Source of the DNA: Acrasis kona
Taxonomy: Eukaryota > Heterolobosea > Eutetramitea > Acrasida > Acrasidae
NCBI GenBank assembly: GCA_026419775.2
Contig: JAOPGA020000701.1
Location: 53,278-117,277 of the forward strand
Direction: 5' to 3'
DNA length: 64,000 nt
Position 1 is the stretch's first letter, and every line of letters starts with the position of its first letter. A program made the position numbers and the translations under genes. Below the pieces are notes generated by a model. It searched no databases, had not been told where the DNA came from, and saw only the letters and a program-made list of their open reading frames with translations. Of this stretch, positions 32,241 through 44,000 are shown one piece after another.

Positions 32241-32666
32241 TCAATTTACATCACTTGTTTCCGTACGTAATAATAGTAATGTTTCCACTGCTACGTTTAC
32301 GTCTGTGTTACAACTTTGAGCGTCTGTGACGGTCGCACCTTCTTTTATATCCTCTTGAGTTGTAATTGCTAGCACAACTAAATTTTAGGAGAAGGGATTT
32401 GATATCAACTTACCTTCCTCATCAGGTAGTGCTTTGTAGATTTGATAGGAAAAAGTTATATCAGGACTAGTAAAACGGTGCCTTTGGCATACATAACCAG
32501 ATTTTATGTGTTTGGATACTCCAGCTTCCTTTCTGAAATGCCATTTATAAAACTTGACACGATCAAGTGGAAGGCTATTCTTTTTATCATGAAGAACGTT
32601 TTTGTATACTTTTCCCTTGGCCAAGACCTTCGCCTCACACACCACACAACTCCTGCCCTTCACCAT
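32241..32666 (-). CDS. Small C2CH zinc-finger-like protein (129 aa)
   Basis: Two exons joined across intron 32378-32413 (36 nt); splicing extends the protein from ~93 to 129 residues. Near the N-terminus is Cys-x2-Cys (CVVC) and, about 48 residues later, Cys-x2-His (CQRH), with a KFYKWHF aromatic cluster between. This spacing is that of THAP-type C2CH zinc fingers, which bind DNA, although the THAP AVPTIF box is not visible. The C-terminal exon is acidic and Thr-rich. It could be a nuclear DNA-binding factor or a different small zinc protein. The 3' end is only 10 bases from the end of the convergent carrier gene. Confidence 0.65.
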
Positions 32667-32993
32667 TATGAAGCTTTGCCAGTTTTGTAAATCAGTTTTA
32701 ACCCATTTTGATTAAGATGGGTTTCGGATTAATATATCTATCCATAATCCCCAGTGACGATTTTTAAGTGGGACTAAATTCTAGAAAGTGGGCTCGCAGC
32801 ACTTTCGGCCCTGCTCCGAACAAATATGTGTTACCTTATCAATAATTGTTGTACCATCCATTTCATGTTCCCTCCCCTATTTTCCATGTCCTTGATTCTA
32901 GTTGCGGTGTTTCCACAGTTTCTGTTTTGGACATGAAATACATTAAAAATAATCCGAAGTATTATATGTTTATTCAAAAATTTATCAAAATCT
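32667..32993. other. Intergenic region
   Basis: About 330 bases between two minus-strand genes, promoter of the C2CH gene and 3' end of PP2C. No feature recognised. Confidence 0.4.
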
Positions 32994-34037
32994 CTAGCAT
33001 TCATCGTTTCCTTCCTTTGTATTTAGAATGACCAATATGATGGTGATGTTGTCCATTGATTTTTTGTTGTAAACGGCATACCTTGCCAACTCTTCAGTGA
33101 TGGAGGCGGCGTCAAACCCCTCATTAGTTAATTGGTTCTCTTCCTGCTGCTCATTAAGACGCTCCACAACAAATGCTTCACAATCAGCTATAGTAAGAAC
33201 ATCCCAAAGTCCATCAGATGCAATCAATACAAACTTATATTTCAGATTTGAGGTCACGTCATCGGACACATGCTTGGAATTTGTGAGAGAGATGGAGGTA
33301 CGAATTACATCCGGTTCACAAATTACTGGTTGTTGATTCGGTTCAAGTTTTTTATTATTTTTGAGCAAAAAGTCACCAAATGCCCTCGACATTGCCAAGA
33401 TGTTATTAACGCGACCATTTTTTGCTACAAAACCACCTGCTTTTTCGATGCGGCGTTGTTCAGGTAAATCAGAACCCTTATGATCTACAGATGAAATAAC
33501 AATAGTTTTATTATCTTCACTTCTATTATCGCAGTCATACAAAGCAAATCGTGAGTCGCCAGTGTTGCAAGCAACAACTTCACACTTTCCAGAATGTTCA
33601 TTTTTTGTTAAAAAAACACAGCATGCGGTGGAGCCACTGTCCGTATGTTCGTCTAGCTCTCCCAAGAGGTCAATCTGTTTTTTTAAAAAACCATCATCCA
33701 AAGATTGAAATGTCCTCTTAATGTCTTCGTCACTATTTATGTTGTTGGTTAGCTTTGAGACGATTTGTTTTGATAGATATGTTGAACAATGATGACCGCC
33801 ATGACCATCAAATACCCCGAATAATGTTTTGTTGCTTGTTGAGTTCTTGTTTGTTTGTAGAAGTTCGCAGACGAAGCGGTCCTCCTTGTAAATTTAGTAT
33901 AATGAAGGAGAATTTCAAACCTGATAGTCACGGTGCCCTTGCATTGTGGTAACTGCGTACATTAGGAAAGAGTTACCGCCATCTCTTGTTTCAATGTCTA
34001 GGAGTTTAGTGCTTGGCTTTTTGTTCTTCTTGCCCAT
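32994..34037 (-). CDS. PP2C-family protein phosphatase (335 aa)
   Basis: Two exons joined across intron 33885-33920 (36 nt) restore the first PP2C motif, GHRDYQEDRF, which spans the junction. Further motifs follow in order: LFGVFDGHGGHH (metal Asp-Gly), ACNTGDSRFALY, SSVDHKGSDLPEQRRIEKAGG, LAMSRAFGD, LIASDGLWDVLT and MDNITIILV (last metal Asp). All expected metal-binding Asp residues are present, so it should be an active Mg/Mn-dependent Ser/Thr phosphatase. Length is that of a catalytic core with a basic MGKKNKKPS N-terminus; a myristoylation signal is conceivable (Gly2) but unproven. Cytosolic or nuclear. Confidence 0.92.
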
Positions 34038-34143
34038 CACAAAATAAATTGTTACAAAAGTGTCAACAAGTTCAATCAACCGGTAGGTCGACAGAAAGAA
34101 ATGTTGGAATGATTAAAATTGTGTTTTTAATATTTAAGCAAAT

Positions 34144-34616
34144 TTAAAGAGCTTTTGCCACCTTTGAACGATATTTGTTGACCTTGTCCCCACTTGTAAA
34201 ATCTCCTTCTACCAAACGGTCTGTTGGTGAGTTATCTTGGTACCAAATAAGAGTTGGCACACCAGTCAACTTTATGGAGGGATTTTTGCGATAAGGATGG
34301 TTTGGGTTACCACTATATCCAGCTCTCTCAATTGGACATTTAATCAAAATGATCTTATCTTCTGATGGATTCTTTGCATTATTTTCAAACTCCTCTAATA
34401 GATCGTTTAAAATAGGTTCCGAAACGACACAGTCCTATTTTGTTAGTAATTTGATCGCATAATGCTTACAGGGCACCAGGATTTGTTTGTAGCTGGGTTT
34501 ACTGCCCCGGTAAAATAACCAAGGACAGTCGAATTAGGATTGTTTGTGATGGTTTCTTTTAGTACGGCGTCAAATTGATTGGTATCGGTCACGATCACAG
34601 TCTTGGTGAAGGTCAT
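34144..34616 (-). CDS. Thioredoxin-like protein, TXNDC17/TRP14-type (145 aa)
   Basis: Two exons joined across intron 34435-34469 (35 nt). The join falls inside the active site and creates SWCPDCVVSEP, the WCxDC motif that defines the TXNDC17 (DUF953) branch of thioredoxins. VLGYFTGAVNPATNKSWCP before it and a TGVPTLIWY cis-Pro strand near residue 110 fit the fold. The length equals the family's. TRP14 proteins reduce cystine, persulfides and selected disulfides with thioredoxin reductase. Cytosolic. It sits 106 bases from the PP2C start on the same strand. Confidence 0.9.
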
Positions 34617-34710
34617 AGTTGCTTCTTACAATATAATCAAAACGGATCCCCAACCTGGGCCCGCACATAGAGGATATTTAAGAGATGAAAGAAATTCAAA
34701 AGATGCTACT

Positions 34711-36453
34711 TTATTGATTAAACTCCACTCTTAAATCTGACATCCACCCTCTGTTACCCCACAAATGAGAGAAGAAATTTTCTACAGGGAAATCCGGTTC
34801 GGAAAAGTAAGCAACAGCCGCATCGCACTGACAGCATATCTTAAGTTGCTTCTGAGGATATCTACCATATTGCGAGACAAGCGCTTCTAGGCAAGGATGC
34901 TTTGTAATGAGTGTTTGGTTCTCCGATAAGTGATGTGTGTGCACAAATGTTTCAGCACTTTGTTCTTTGTTGCCCTTATCCGGTAAAATCAAAATCTCAT
35001 TCAAAGTGGTGGTGAACATGAAACAATTTTTTGGAAGATGTACCAAAGCTATTTTAAAATAGTCCGGTATACAAAGTTGGTGGAAGCTACAATAGCAGCT
35101 ATCGTACACTGCTCCACTAACGAATACTTTGTTATCTTTACACAATATTATTGTTCTTGATCCTCTACATTGTACTTGTATCACGTTATCCATCACTTTT
35201 GTTGGGTTATCTACAAAAGAAGTACCCCGTACTGCACATTGACCCCTGTTGTTCTCGCCCTGTGCATACAAATAACCATTTGACGTAAGAAAATAAGAAA
35301 ATGAATTTCCACAGGCTACATCAATAATCTCATAATTATCAAAGTGATTAGATGGGATTCGTATGAAGTTTTCATCATCGTCGTTATTCTTTGAGTACCT
35401 TACTACTGATTTTCCCATACTATTTGTAGATAGCAATAGATAGTGGTCATCGCCACAAGAGATCTTTATGGCGTGTTCATTGAGTGGCATATCCTTGATC
35501 AGAACCAATTCATCCTTTGCGTTTATATTATAAGGATCGCCATGGTGGTAGTGGTCGTTCCATTCGTGAAAATGATTTGAATTTAAATTGAATTTGTACA
35601 ACTTACCACTTCTTGATATCATCATTATTTTGTATTGGTGGTTTCTATTTGTGTTTTGCAACAAGTAGTTTTTTTCATGCGCCTTTGTTGTAATTGACGA
35701 AATTGGTTCTTCGATTGGCAATTTACTAGTTCCAAAATAAACATCGCCATTCTTTGTTAAGATGATTAATTTACCAAGATAAACTAAAGCTTGTTTTAGT
35801 TCTGGAATTTGAGTAGTTGAAGAATGTTCGGACGTCCATACGTACTTGTCTTTGGCGAAAACAAATTGATACATTTCTTTATTATGACCTGAGGTCTTTT
35901 GAGCAAGAGTTTTAGAAGTTATTGCTCTCGTTAGGGTCCTGTTAGAATCATATGTTGATTCATCACTCATATCTACGTCTTCGTACTTTTGTAGAAGGGA
36001 TGATGCACCTGATAAAACTAATGATATTGGCCTCTTGGGTGCTTCAGATACAGTATCAATAACAAATTTTAACGACGGTTGTGGGGACTTGCTCTTGCTG
36101 TCTCTGTGTTGATACTTCAATTTTTTCCCCTCACCAAAGCATCCGTTTGCAAATTTAGGCTTCTTCAAACCACCTTCAATGAATACTTTTCTAGTTACAA
36201 CAATTCCATAATCATGTGGTTCTTTGTCAAAGTTTGATGGTGTCATATTGATTAAAGTGTCCACTGTGTTAGGTTGATCTTCCATTACTACCCACGTACC
36301 ATAATATTGCGTAGACTTTGGTTCGTTGTTGGAAATGCTAACTAGAATTGAAACAAATGTGTTATCAAGATACAACTTCATAACATATTCGCTCTTGGTT
36401 TGATTCAAATTTTCAGATAGCAAGAACTTGAGTGCTCCAATATTACTCGTCAT
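34711..36453 (-). CDS. RCC1-repeat protein (580 aa)
   Basis: Single exon; the ATG at 36453 is used rather than an in-frame TTG before it. The first ~200 residues are not recognised and include a Ser/Arg-rich low-complexity part. From ~205 on there are RCC1-like blades (VYLGKLIILTKNGDVYFG, ISCGDDHYLLLSTNSMG, VACGNSFSYFLTSNGYLYAQGENNRGQCAVRG, VQCRGSRTIILCKDNKVFVSG), probably one propeller. There is no signal peptide, unlike the other RCC1 protein in the window. An intracellular scaffold or exchange-factor role is possible but unproven. Its start is 33 bases from the TFIIB stop on the same strand. Confidence 0.72.
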   Translation of the reverse strand: MTSNIGALKFLLSENLNQTKSEYVMKLYLDNTFVSILVSISNNEPKSTQYYGTWVVMEDQPNTVDTLINMTPSNFDKEPHDYGIVVTRKVFIEGGLKKPKFANGCFGEGKKLKYQHRDSKSKSPQPSLKFVIDTVSEAPKRPISLVLSGASSLLQKYEDVDMSDESTYDSNRTLTRAITSKTLAQKTSGHNKEMYQFVFAKDKYVWTSEHSSTTQIPELKQALVYLGKLIILTKNGDVYFGTSKLPIEEPISSITTKAHEKNYLLQNTNRNHQYKIMMISRSGKLYKFNLNSNHFHEWNDHYHHGDPYNINAKDELVLIKDMPLNEHAIKISCGDDHYLLLSTNSMGKSVVRYSKNNDDDENFIRIPSNHFDNYEIIDVACGNSFSYFLTSNGYLYAQGENNRGQCAVRGTSFVDNPTKVMDNVIQVQCRGSRTIILCKDNKVFVSGAVYDSCYCSFHQLCIPDYFKIALVHLPKNCFMFTTTLNEILILPDKGNKEQSAETFVHTHHLSENQTLITKHPCLEALVSQYGRYPQKQLKICCQCDAAVAYFSEPDFPVENFFSHLWGNRGWMSDLRVEFNQ

Positions 36454-36486
36454 GTCAGGCTTCAAATTTTTACAAAATAATTTTTA

Positions 36487-37461
36487 TTACATATTGTCGA
36501 CATAGTCTAAGAAGCGCTTTGGCAAAAGTTGGGTGCGATATGGCTCCATCTCCTTTACACAATTACGAATTGTGCTCTCGCTGACACCCGTGACATCAGC
36601 AATCTCCTTCGCCGTCTTTTTATGTTGACTACACGAGCTAACCATGAATATGGATGCAGCAGCGACAGTGATTGGACTTTTACCAGATAATTTCGGAAGT
36701 TCAGTTGCCTTTGTCGAAACCTCTTCGGCTCCGGCCTCAATGTAAGGCGGAAGTTCTAAATGCGAGCAAAATCTGGTCATGTAGTTTGTCGCACAAACTG
36801 TTCCTGCCTGTAGGTTTAATGTTTTTTGTATAATTTTATAACACCTTCCAATGTCCTTTTTCGGAACCTCGGAGAGGGCAACAATCTCTTTTAATGTTCT
36901 GGGGACACCGTCTAAACGCGTTCCCATGTAGATGCAGGCTGCAATCATTGCATCCTGAGGCTTTCCTTTTAATGCCTTCGCGTCGTCCATCTTTTTGTAG
37001 ATTTCTTTGACTCTTCCTCTATACCTTTCTGGTAAATCAATCCTATCTCCCATTTGGTCTATTCTTTGGAAAGCCGATCTTAAGTTTTTGTCTGATGTGT
37101 TTACTGTTGCTTTGAAATGTGCTCTAGCATACTCTCCACCTTTTCCACCAGCCCCTGCATTAATGACGGTTGTTAAATGGTCCATTCCGTCCAACAATGG
37201 GTCCTGAGCGGAACCGACACGTGACTTGTCCTTTTCTCCAGAATCACTCTCAAAGTTCCTCCACTCAGAGTCCATGTCAATAATGTGATCCGCTACGACT
37301 GTTCCACAGTCTGTGCATATCATTGTCCCTTGGGCATGGTCTTCTATAATGTTCGCACCACTACACGTAGGGCAATCCTGTACATACTCAACCATTGCTG
37401 CCCTAATCACATTTTGAGGAATTTTCTTTCCATTCATCACTTCAGCAGGTGGGCCCATCAT
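36487..37461 (-). CDS. GTF2B: General transcription factor TFIIB (324 aa)
   Basis: Single exon of the usual TFIIB length. A zinc ribbon (CPTCSGANIIEDHAQGTMICTDCG, C-x2-C...C-x2-C) is followed by the B-finger/linker region (SEWRNFESDSGEKDKSRVG) and two cyclin-like folds (residues ~115-210 and ~215-320), with the classic phrases FQRIDQMGDRIDLP, AACIYMGTRLDGVPRTLKEIVALSEV and GVSESTIRNCVKEM. It bridges TBP-bound promoters and RNA polymerase II in the nucleus. The stop codon and AATAAA overlap, so the 3' UTR must be very short, and the next gene starts 33 bases later. Confidence 0.95.
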   Translation of the reverse strand: MMGPPAEVMNGKKIPQNVIRAAMVEYVQDCPTCSGANIIEDHAQGTMICTDCGTVVADHIIDMDSEWRNFESDSGEKDKSRVGSAQDPLLDGMDHLTTVINAGAGGKGGEYARAHFKATVNTSDKNLRSAFQRIDQMGDRIDLPERYRGRVKEIYKKMDDAKALKGKPQDAMIAACIYMGTRLDGVPRTLKEIVALSEVPKKDIGRCYKIIQKTLNLQAGTVCATNYMTRFCSHLELPPYIEAGAEEVSTKATELPKLSGKSPITVAAASIFMVSSCSQHKKTAKEIADVTGVSESTIRNCVKEMEPYRTQLLPKRFLDYVDNM

Positions 37462-37585
37462 CTTGTTTTACTTGCCTTGGAATCAATCATCAATGTTGAA
37501 CATGAATTCAGGTCAACTTAAACAGGTTGTAATTTTTACCATCAGATAGACAAATCGTTCAAAATTTGAAATTTTAATTGACAAA

Positions 37586-40500
37586 TTACTTTTTTCTTAT
37601 TTCTACACGGGATACATTTGTTATACCACACTGGATCCCTTTCTCTTTAACCTCCGTTTGGGTGGTTTGAGTGCTCCGCGTTGTGTAGGGCTTCTCAGAG
37701 GCCGCCCTCACAACACGAACAATATTTTCTGAGAACACTTCAATCTCCTTCTTCATCTTTTCGAGTTCTTGACTAGTTTCTGTCCTTAACCACTCCAGGA
37801 TTTCGTCCTTTACAATAAGCAACAACTGACCTAGATTAGATAACTTTTTAGTTTGATTTGAACTAGCCATGATCACATCTAAAAACTGCCTCATCATGTC
37901 AAAGCTCTCCAAATCTCTTTTATTTTTTGGCAATTTACCTTGGGGTAAAATCTCCCTCAGAGGCTTTGAGGATTTTTTCGCAATATTCACAACAACATTT
38001 AGATTCTGAGGAGCTTTGGAATGAGGAAAATGATGATTTTTTCCTTCTCTTTTATTTTGTGAAGCAATAATATAAAAACCATTTTTCAGTAATTTTCTTC
38101 TGGAGATGACACCTCTAAACCAAGATTGTATTTTTATTGCTGCATTCATTGCAATGATATAGGTTTTGAACAAATCACGGTATAAAATCTTCACGACGTG
38201 ATGTCCTTGTACATCGGTATCTGGTGCTATTCTACTCATAAACTGACAAATCAAAGAAGAGGAAATTTCGTTCATCACCTTTAAGCTAGAGGCCTGAAGT
38301 TCCATTTTACTCTTCAAACGAGCCACCATATCACTCTGATGCAATAGCTTGGTGGTGAGAGCAGAGTTTTGTTGGTGTAGAATGTTCTTCTTTTGAGTAA
38401 GAGACTTCACCAACTGCTGTTGAAAAACAAAATTGTTTTCTCTGTGGGTGATGGACTGATTGAGTTTATTGACCTTGACGGTTAATTTTCTAATAAAGGT
38501 CTCTCTGTTCTTGATATCCGTTCTTCTTTTTCCACTCACATCTTCTTTTAAGAGTGCCATCGCTGCTTGAGCATCCTTTAGCTCATTACTGCTCCTCTCA
38601 CTTTGCTTTCTTAGTATTGTATTCTCTGACTCGAGCGTCTTGATTCGAGAGATGAGCTCTACGGTGGTAGCTCTCTTTTGAAATATATTCTCCTCGTTTT
38701 GTGGGGTCAGGATTCCCTTTTTCATTTGTTCCACCTTATACATTTCTTTTGCTTGTTTCATCTTGTTGTAATCTGTCCTTGTTCTGTCGTCCATGAACAA
38801 ATCTTGCATCAAGAATTCCAAGTCACAAACTCTGTCTGTAACTTGATCATCGTGTGCATCGATGATTTTCACATTTAATTTCAATGTGGAATTCTCTTCA
38901 TAGTTGTAATAGCACAGAGCTTCTTTTGTGGCGAATAATTCATTTTGAAGAGCAAAGACGACAGCCCTGAGTAGATGGACGTCATCAGAATATAAAAATT
39001 GATGGTGGAGTAACATGTCCACGTTAAATCTCTTCTTGACCCACCCTAAGAAGTGTATTTCTCTCTTCATTTTTTCATTTTCCTCCAGAAGCCCGTCGAT
39101 GGAGCCGAAGGAGGCAATAACGTTATTAGCATCTTGATCTGATTGTTCTAATCTCTGTATCTTCTTTTTGAGAACGAACACAAAATCATCCAAAAGTTTA
39201 AATTTGCGCTGGATGGCCTCAATGTATTGGTGGACTCCATTTTCTGTGACCGATTCTTGGCCCAAATCCTCTAAATTATCCACATCGGTGGGTAAATCAT
39301 TTAATTCGATGGTTTGGTCGTCATTTGCCTCATCTGGGTTGGGAGTGAAGCTAACTTTATTTCTATTCGCGCCTGATGATGCAGAGTATGGTCTGTATTT
39401 TTGTTCGGAGGGTCTATTTGGTAGAAGAGATGACGACGAGCGTCCCATCAAAAGAGGGAGAGCTGATTGGAGTGACGGAGATGGTGCATTTGCAGATAGT
39501 TCAACAAATCGGAATGGCTCTGCCGCTTTTTGTAATTCTTCTTGTTGTAATCGATCTTCTTCAGCTTTCATTTGAATCTCTTTGAAAAGAACAGGGTCAT
39601 ATGCCACGATATCTTCTTCAAGCTTTACAATTGAGTTGTTCAAGCTTGTAATATCCTGCGATTTTGGCTTTACTTTTATGAGGTCAAAGTCGTTCTTGGC
39701 CTGTTCTGTGAATGTTTGTATTTTGGTCTCCTGCCTTTCTATAACAGATTGCAGTGAGTCCACATAGCTGCTTAATCGATTTACTTCATCGAACAAAAAA
39801 CAGCTCACTTGAAGCAAATCTTCAGGGTGTGCGTAAGATAAATATCTTTCTTTTTGAGACAATACATCTGGGTCAGATTGCCTATGCCTCATTTGAGAAA
39901 AGGAGAGGTTGCTGATATTACTTTGAGCATTGAATGATTCTATAGCTGATTCAAGTACCTTGTACAGCTTTTGTCTTTTTTGAAGTTCCGACATATCTTT
40001 GATGGGATACTTTGGTGTATAATCTGCAGCCTGTTTTATGCCTTCAGGAAAGTTGACGTAATTTGATGGAATCGATTGAGTTGCTGATATAACGTGATGA
40101 GGATTGGCTTGGTTAATCCTGTTCTTTACAGTGTTTGATGCTAACTCGTCGAGTTGCCCGATTGTATCTGTTCGCTGTAATTTTGATACCGATGCACTCC
40201 TTTCAGTTGTATTCAAGTCGACTACATACGAATTATTTTTGTTTCTGACGGGAGAAGGAGTAGTCTTTGGACGTGAGCTTGATATTAATTTGTCAAATGA
40301 TGGTGTTGTTTGAGTAAATGGTGACATGGGCACGCTCTTTAAGGTCGAAGGTGTAACAATGTTGGAACTACGTCTAGGGGTCGCTGCAGATTGAGAAATA
40401 GGAAAAATGTTCGAAGCACTAGTATTATTCAAATTAGGTTGGTCTTCTACTTCTATCCGCAAATGGTTGGTGTTGTGATGTAGCGAAGATCGATGTCTTA

Positions 40501-40594
40501 GTATTGATGGTTGTGAGCCAGTGCCACTTCCACCTTGAGACTGTGGAGTTCTAACTCGCCAAGAGCTGGAGAGTGGTCTCGCCCTATCTGTCAT
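37586..40594 (-). CDS. Large coiled-coil protein with an IQ motif (1002 aa)
   Basis: Single exon of 1002 codons. Residues 1-200 are Ser/Thr/Pro-rich and disordered. Long heptad-rich coiled coils occupy ~200-360, ~450-530 and ~640-800. An IQ motif (AAIKIQSWFRGVISRRKLL, ~815-835) should bind calmodulin or a light chain. The last ~110 residues form a short helical region and a TQTTQTEVKEKGIQC tail. No motor, kinase or membrane segment is seen. The architecture resembles centrosomal or axonemal scaffolds, but this is inference from layout only. It is divergent from WDR11. Confidence 0.75.
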   Translation of the reverse strand: MTDRARPLSSSWRVRTPQSQGGSGTGSQPSILRHRSSLHHNTNHLRIEVEDQPNLNNTSASNIFPISQSAATPRRSSNIVTPSTLKSVPMSPFTQTTPSFDKLISSSRPKTTPSPVRNKNNSYVVDLNTTERSASVSKLQRTDTIGQLDELASNTVKNRINQANPHHVISATQSIPSNYVNFPEGIKQAADYTPKYPIKDMSELQKRQKLYKVLESAIESFNAQSNISNLSFSQMRHRQSDPDVLSQKERYLSYAHPEDLLQVSCFLFDEVNRLSSYVDSLQSVIERQETKIQTFTEQAKNDFDLIKVKPKSQDITSLNNSIVKLEEDIVAYDPVLFKEIQMKAEEDRLQQEELQKAAEPFRFVELSANAPSPSLQSALPLLMGRSSSSLLPNRPSEQKYRPYSASSGANRNKVSFTPNPDEANDDQTIELNDLPTDVDNLEDLGQESVTENGVHQYIEAIQRKFKLLDDFVFVLKKKIQRLEQSDQDANNVIASFGSIDGLLEENEKMKREIHFLGWVKKRFNVDMLLHHQFLYSDDVHLLRAVVFALQNELFATKEALCYYNYEENSTLKLNVKIIDAHDDQVTDRVCDLEFLMQDLFMDDRTRTDYNKMKQAKEMYKVEQMKKGILTPQNEENIFQKRATTVELISRIKTLESENTILRKQSERSSNELKDAQAAMALLKEDVSGKRRTDIKNRETFIRKLTVKVNKLNQSITHRENNFVFQQQLVKSLTQKKNILHQQNSALTTKLLHQSDMVARLKSKMELQASSLKVMNEISSSLICQFMSRIAPDTDVQGHHVVKILYRDLFKTYIIAMNAAIKIQSWFRGVISRRKLLKNGFYIIASQNKREGKNHHFPHSKAPQNLNVVVNIAKKSSKPLREILPQGKLPKNKRDLESFDMMRQFLDVIMASSNQTKKLSNLGQLLLIVKDEILEWLRTETSQELEKMKKEIEVFSENIVRVVRAASEKPYTTRSTQTTQTEVKEKGIQCGITNVSRVEIRKK

Positions 40595-41057
40595 GGTCAG
40601 TAGGTTGACTACAATCCGCGCCGTTTATTTATGAGAACAAAAGATTAACTATCTCTTGGGACAGACAAGGTTGTCTATTAGGTGCAGACAACAAACCATG
40701 TGCGTATGTATAAAACCGTTATTTTTATTAATGGGTTTCCAACTCTTTACTTGTAATGCAACAAATTATCAAACCTGTACTTCATATGTAGAAACTTGTT
40801 AACTCCCCAATAAAATCTAAACGTACGTTTCCAATGGAGGAGAAAGGTACTTCTGATCTAGTGGCTTGAAAATTGAGTGTGTACGAATTTGAATGTTTTT
40901 TTGCCGTGCTTCTGGTTTTTATAATCGTTAGATGCTTCCCAGATTTCGCATGCATCAGGTGCAGCCATTTCGTCTTGAAATAAACTCCCTCATGGTCAGA
41001 AACTCCTCTTTCTGTTTTTGATCTTTCAAATCAACCGAAGTTTCTCAGAGAAGAGAA
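40595..41057. promoter_or_regulatory. Shared upstream region of the coiled-coil and WDR11 genes
   Basis: About 460 AT-rich bases between divergent start codons, so it must contain both promoters. No clear TATA box, repeat or RNA gene. Confidence 0.4.
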
Positions 41058-44000
41058 ATGTTCGTCAAACCATCTGTGTCGGCAAAGGTTATTCCTGGAC
41101 CTCCGGTGTATGACGCCTTCCATCCCTCCATTACTGGAGAAGCTCAAACAAATCAAGGAGTGAACCAGCTGACAAGTGCAGTTCAAAACATTATTGGAGG
41201 ACCTTCATCCACGAGCAAATCAACAGTCCCAATAACCAACATGTTTACGGAGAATATAACAAAAGTTAAAAAATTCCCATTCAGAGCAGATTGGGGTGAG
41301 AATAACTTACTTGCCTACTGCTGTCAAAATTACATTGTTGTCGTAGACCCCATATCAGTACAGGTGAGTGAGAATATAACCGACCTTGGTCATAAAATAT
41401 AAAACAGTTAGTCACGACACTATACGGCCACAAGTGCATGACCACTGCACTTAGTTGGTGCTCAATGTCAAAAATCAAAGGAATAGAGCGTGGCAATTCT
41501 TCAATTCTAGCCAGTGGCGACGAACGCGGAGCGATCATTGTCTGGGAAGTAAAGAAGGCCAGAAAAGTCAGCATCATGATGGAAGGTTCGTGTCAATTCA
41601 ATACATTCTAACCCAATAGACGTTTCTGGATCACAAAAAAAGTCCATCATCCAACTCAAGTGGATTAATGACGATTTTACATTTTTATTATCACTATCCA
41701 CTCCAAACATACTTACCCTCTGGAATGCAGTAACACGTTCAAAAGTAATCAATTCACAAAATCATCAATTAACTCTACATTAGGTATGGAGAGTCACTTT
41801 AGAAGAACCAGTCACAGGATTCTCGCTAGATCCATTCACAAGAACAACTCTTGTGCTTCCCTCCGAAAATGGATGGTTATTCGTCATCAATGGTAACGAA
41901 CCGAAAATACAAATTCATTCCCAACACAATAATAGATTTCAACACTAGATCCCAACCAGAACAAATTTCCAAAAGACTTCAGGTCGGGTCAACTCCCAAC
42001 AAGCAACCCAACGCACCCAACCAAACAGCACTCAGAGATTTCATCTTTACCCCACACATGAGAGGTCAATTACACTTGATAGCACGCAGAGAAGTCACGA
42101 CGTAAATTCATTTTGATTCATTTTTCCAACCGACATTTATAGATTCGACTTGGCCCTTAGACAAAGCGTAACGGACTCTACGCAAGGAAGGACCACATTA
42201 AGAGGAACCAAATCAGACTTTAGACGCATACACGTCAACGAATCGGACAAGAATTTAATTTACAGCGTTCACGAAGATGGGACGCTTGCCGCATGGGTCT
42301 ACAATTCTAATCTCTTCAAGTACGAACCAACATTTTGCGACGCCGTTCGTGGAAGTAAACATGGAGCCGATCGACCAGGTCTCTTATATGCCACATGTTT
42401 CTCGCCGGATGGAAAAAGAACAGCGGCCGTTAGCAGCGATGGTAAATTATGGATCTGGGAATTCATGCAATCCACATCATCTCCATCGAAATGGTTACTA
42501 ACAGGTTTATTGGAGCACATTCCCTCGCAAATTAGCTCCATTCAAGTTTCGCCATTCGATCACCTCATTGCAGTCGGAACCACCAATGGATTCCTGATGG
42601 TGATTAATTTACTCACCAGTCAAATCATTCACAAGTATGAAATTTACAATTTGCCAGTACAAGGAGTCAAGTGGATCAGTCCCCATCAAATCCTTTGTTT
42701 TTGCTACAAGAAGAATTCGTCCAACTATTTAAATTACCTAATCATTTGTAATTTGCTGAGCGGCAAATTCGTACATTTAAAAAGAGACCAATCGGACGAA
42801 ACATCCTTCATAAGAGCCGTCAGAGTCAGTTTCACACAAAAGTATTTGATCGTATTATGTAAGGATCGACCCGTAGAAGTATGGAGCTTGGAAACATTAA
42901 CCCTATTGAGAATATTACCCTTCACGAGCATCACCGCGCTCGAATGGTGTCCGCCTCGTAGAAAAGATGTTTCCAAGGAAATCTTTTTTTTCACATCTAC
43001 CGATGGTTCGTTACATTTTTATCGTATCGAGGGCGATCGAGTCATCGCCGATACCAAAAAACCAAAAATTTTTGCTTATAATCAAATCTGTTCGTTGGCT
43101 TGGAAGGGCGATCGATTGGTGAGCGGAGATACGGCAGGTAATATTAACTTGTGGGACCTTACCACCAAACGAGTGAAAACGATTGCTTCTCATCGAGGTC
43201 TAGTTCGCAGGATACAATTCTCTCCGGAAGGTAATTTCATTTTGATTTTGTTCATCGAAGGAGATTTTGTGATTTGGGATTTGGATCATAATAAATGCAT
43301 GAGCCAATCTCCAGCAAATCTAGTCGCCATCAGTATCGATTGGGCAGGTAATAATTACCCCGTCGTAGCGACCAACACTGGCAGCGTGATCGTTTACGAT
43401 TTGGCGCTCAATGCGCCCAACTCGAACGTTGCTTATCATCAATTGAGCGAACCCACCTTAACGCCTTGTATGTTGCCCAACAGCATCGCTCAAAATTTAC
43501 GTGCTTGCATGGAAAATAACGATTGGCAATTGGATTCGGATTCCAATTTGGATTTGAAATTTACAAATGTGACCAATGCGTACGGTCAGTTCATACCCGT
43601 GGGCATCGCCACCGAAAACATGAACCAAGGTTCGTTGTTGATCGAATTGTTGCCGAGCGGATTGCATTCGGAATTGATTCGTTCCAGCACCAGCACGGCT
43701 CGTCGATGCTTGATGACCGCAAATTACTTTGGCGATTCCATTTCGAAACATTTCTGGACATTGGCACTTCGTTATCTTCACGCATACAGCTCGGAAGCAC
43801 CTTTGGAATCAATCGTTCCCGTAGATTCCAACTATGAATTGGAATTACCGATTTCTTATGATTTGTTGCGGGACAATTCTTCGTTGTTGGCGGACGAACT
43901 TTACAACGCATCCAAACAAGACGAAAGCGTTCGTAAATCCAACACCGTGGACTTGTACGCACAAGTTGCACAGATTCACGCATGCCTAAATCACCCGCAA

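Noticed and set aside
43591-43983. 130-aa minus-strand frame and similar long antisense frames in the WDR11 gene
   Set aside because: Shadow of the WDR11 exon, with Arg/Trp-rich composition typical of antisense reading.
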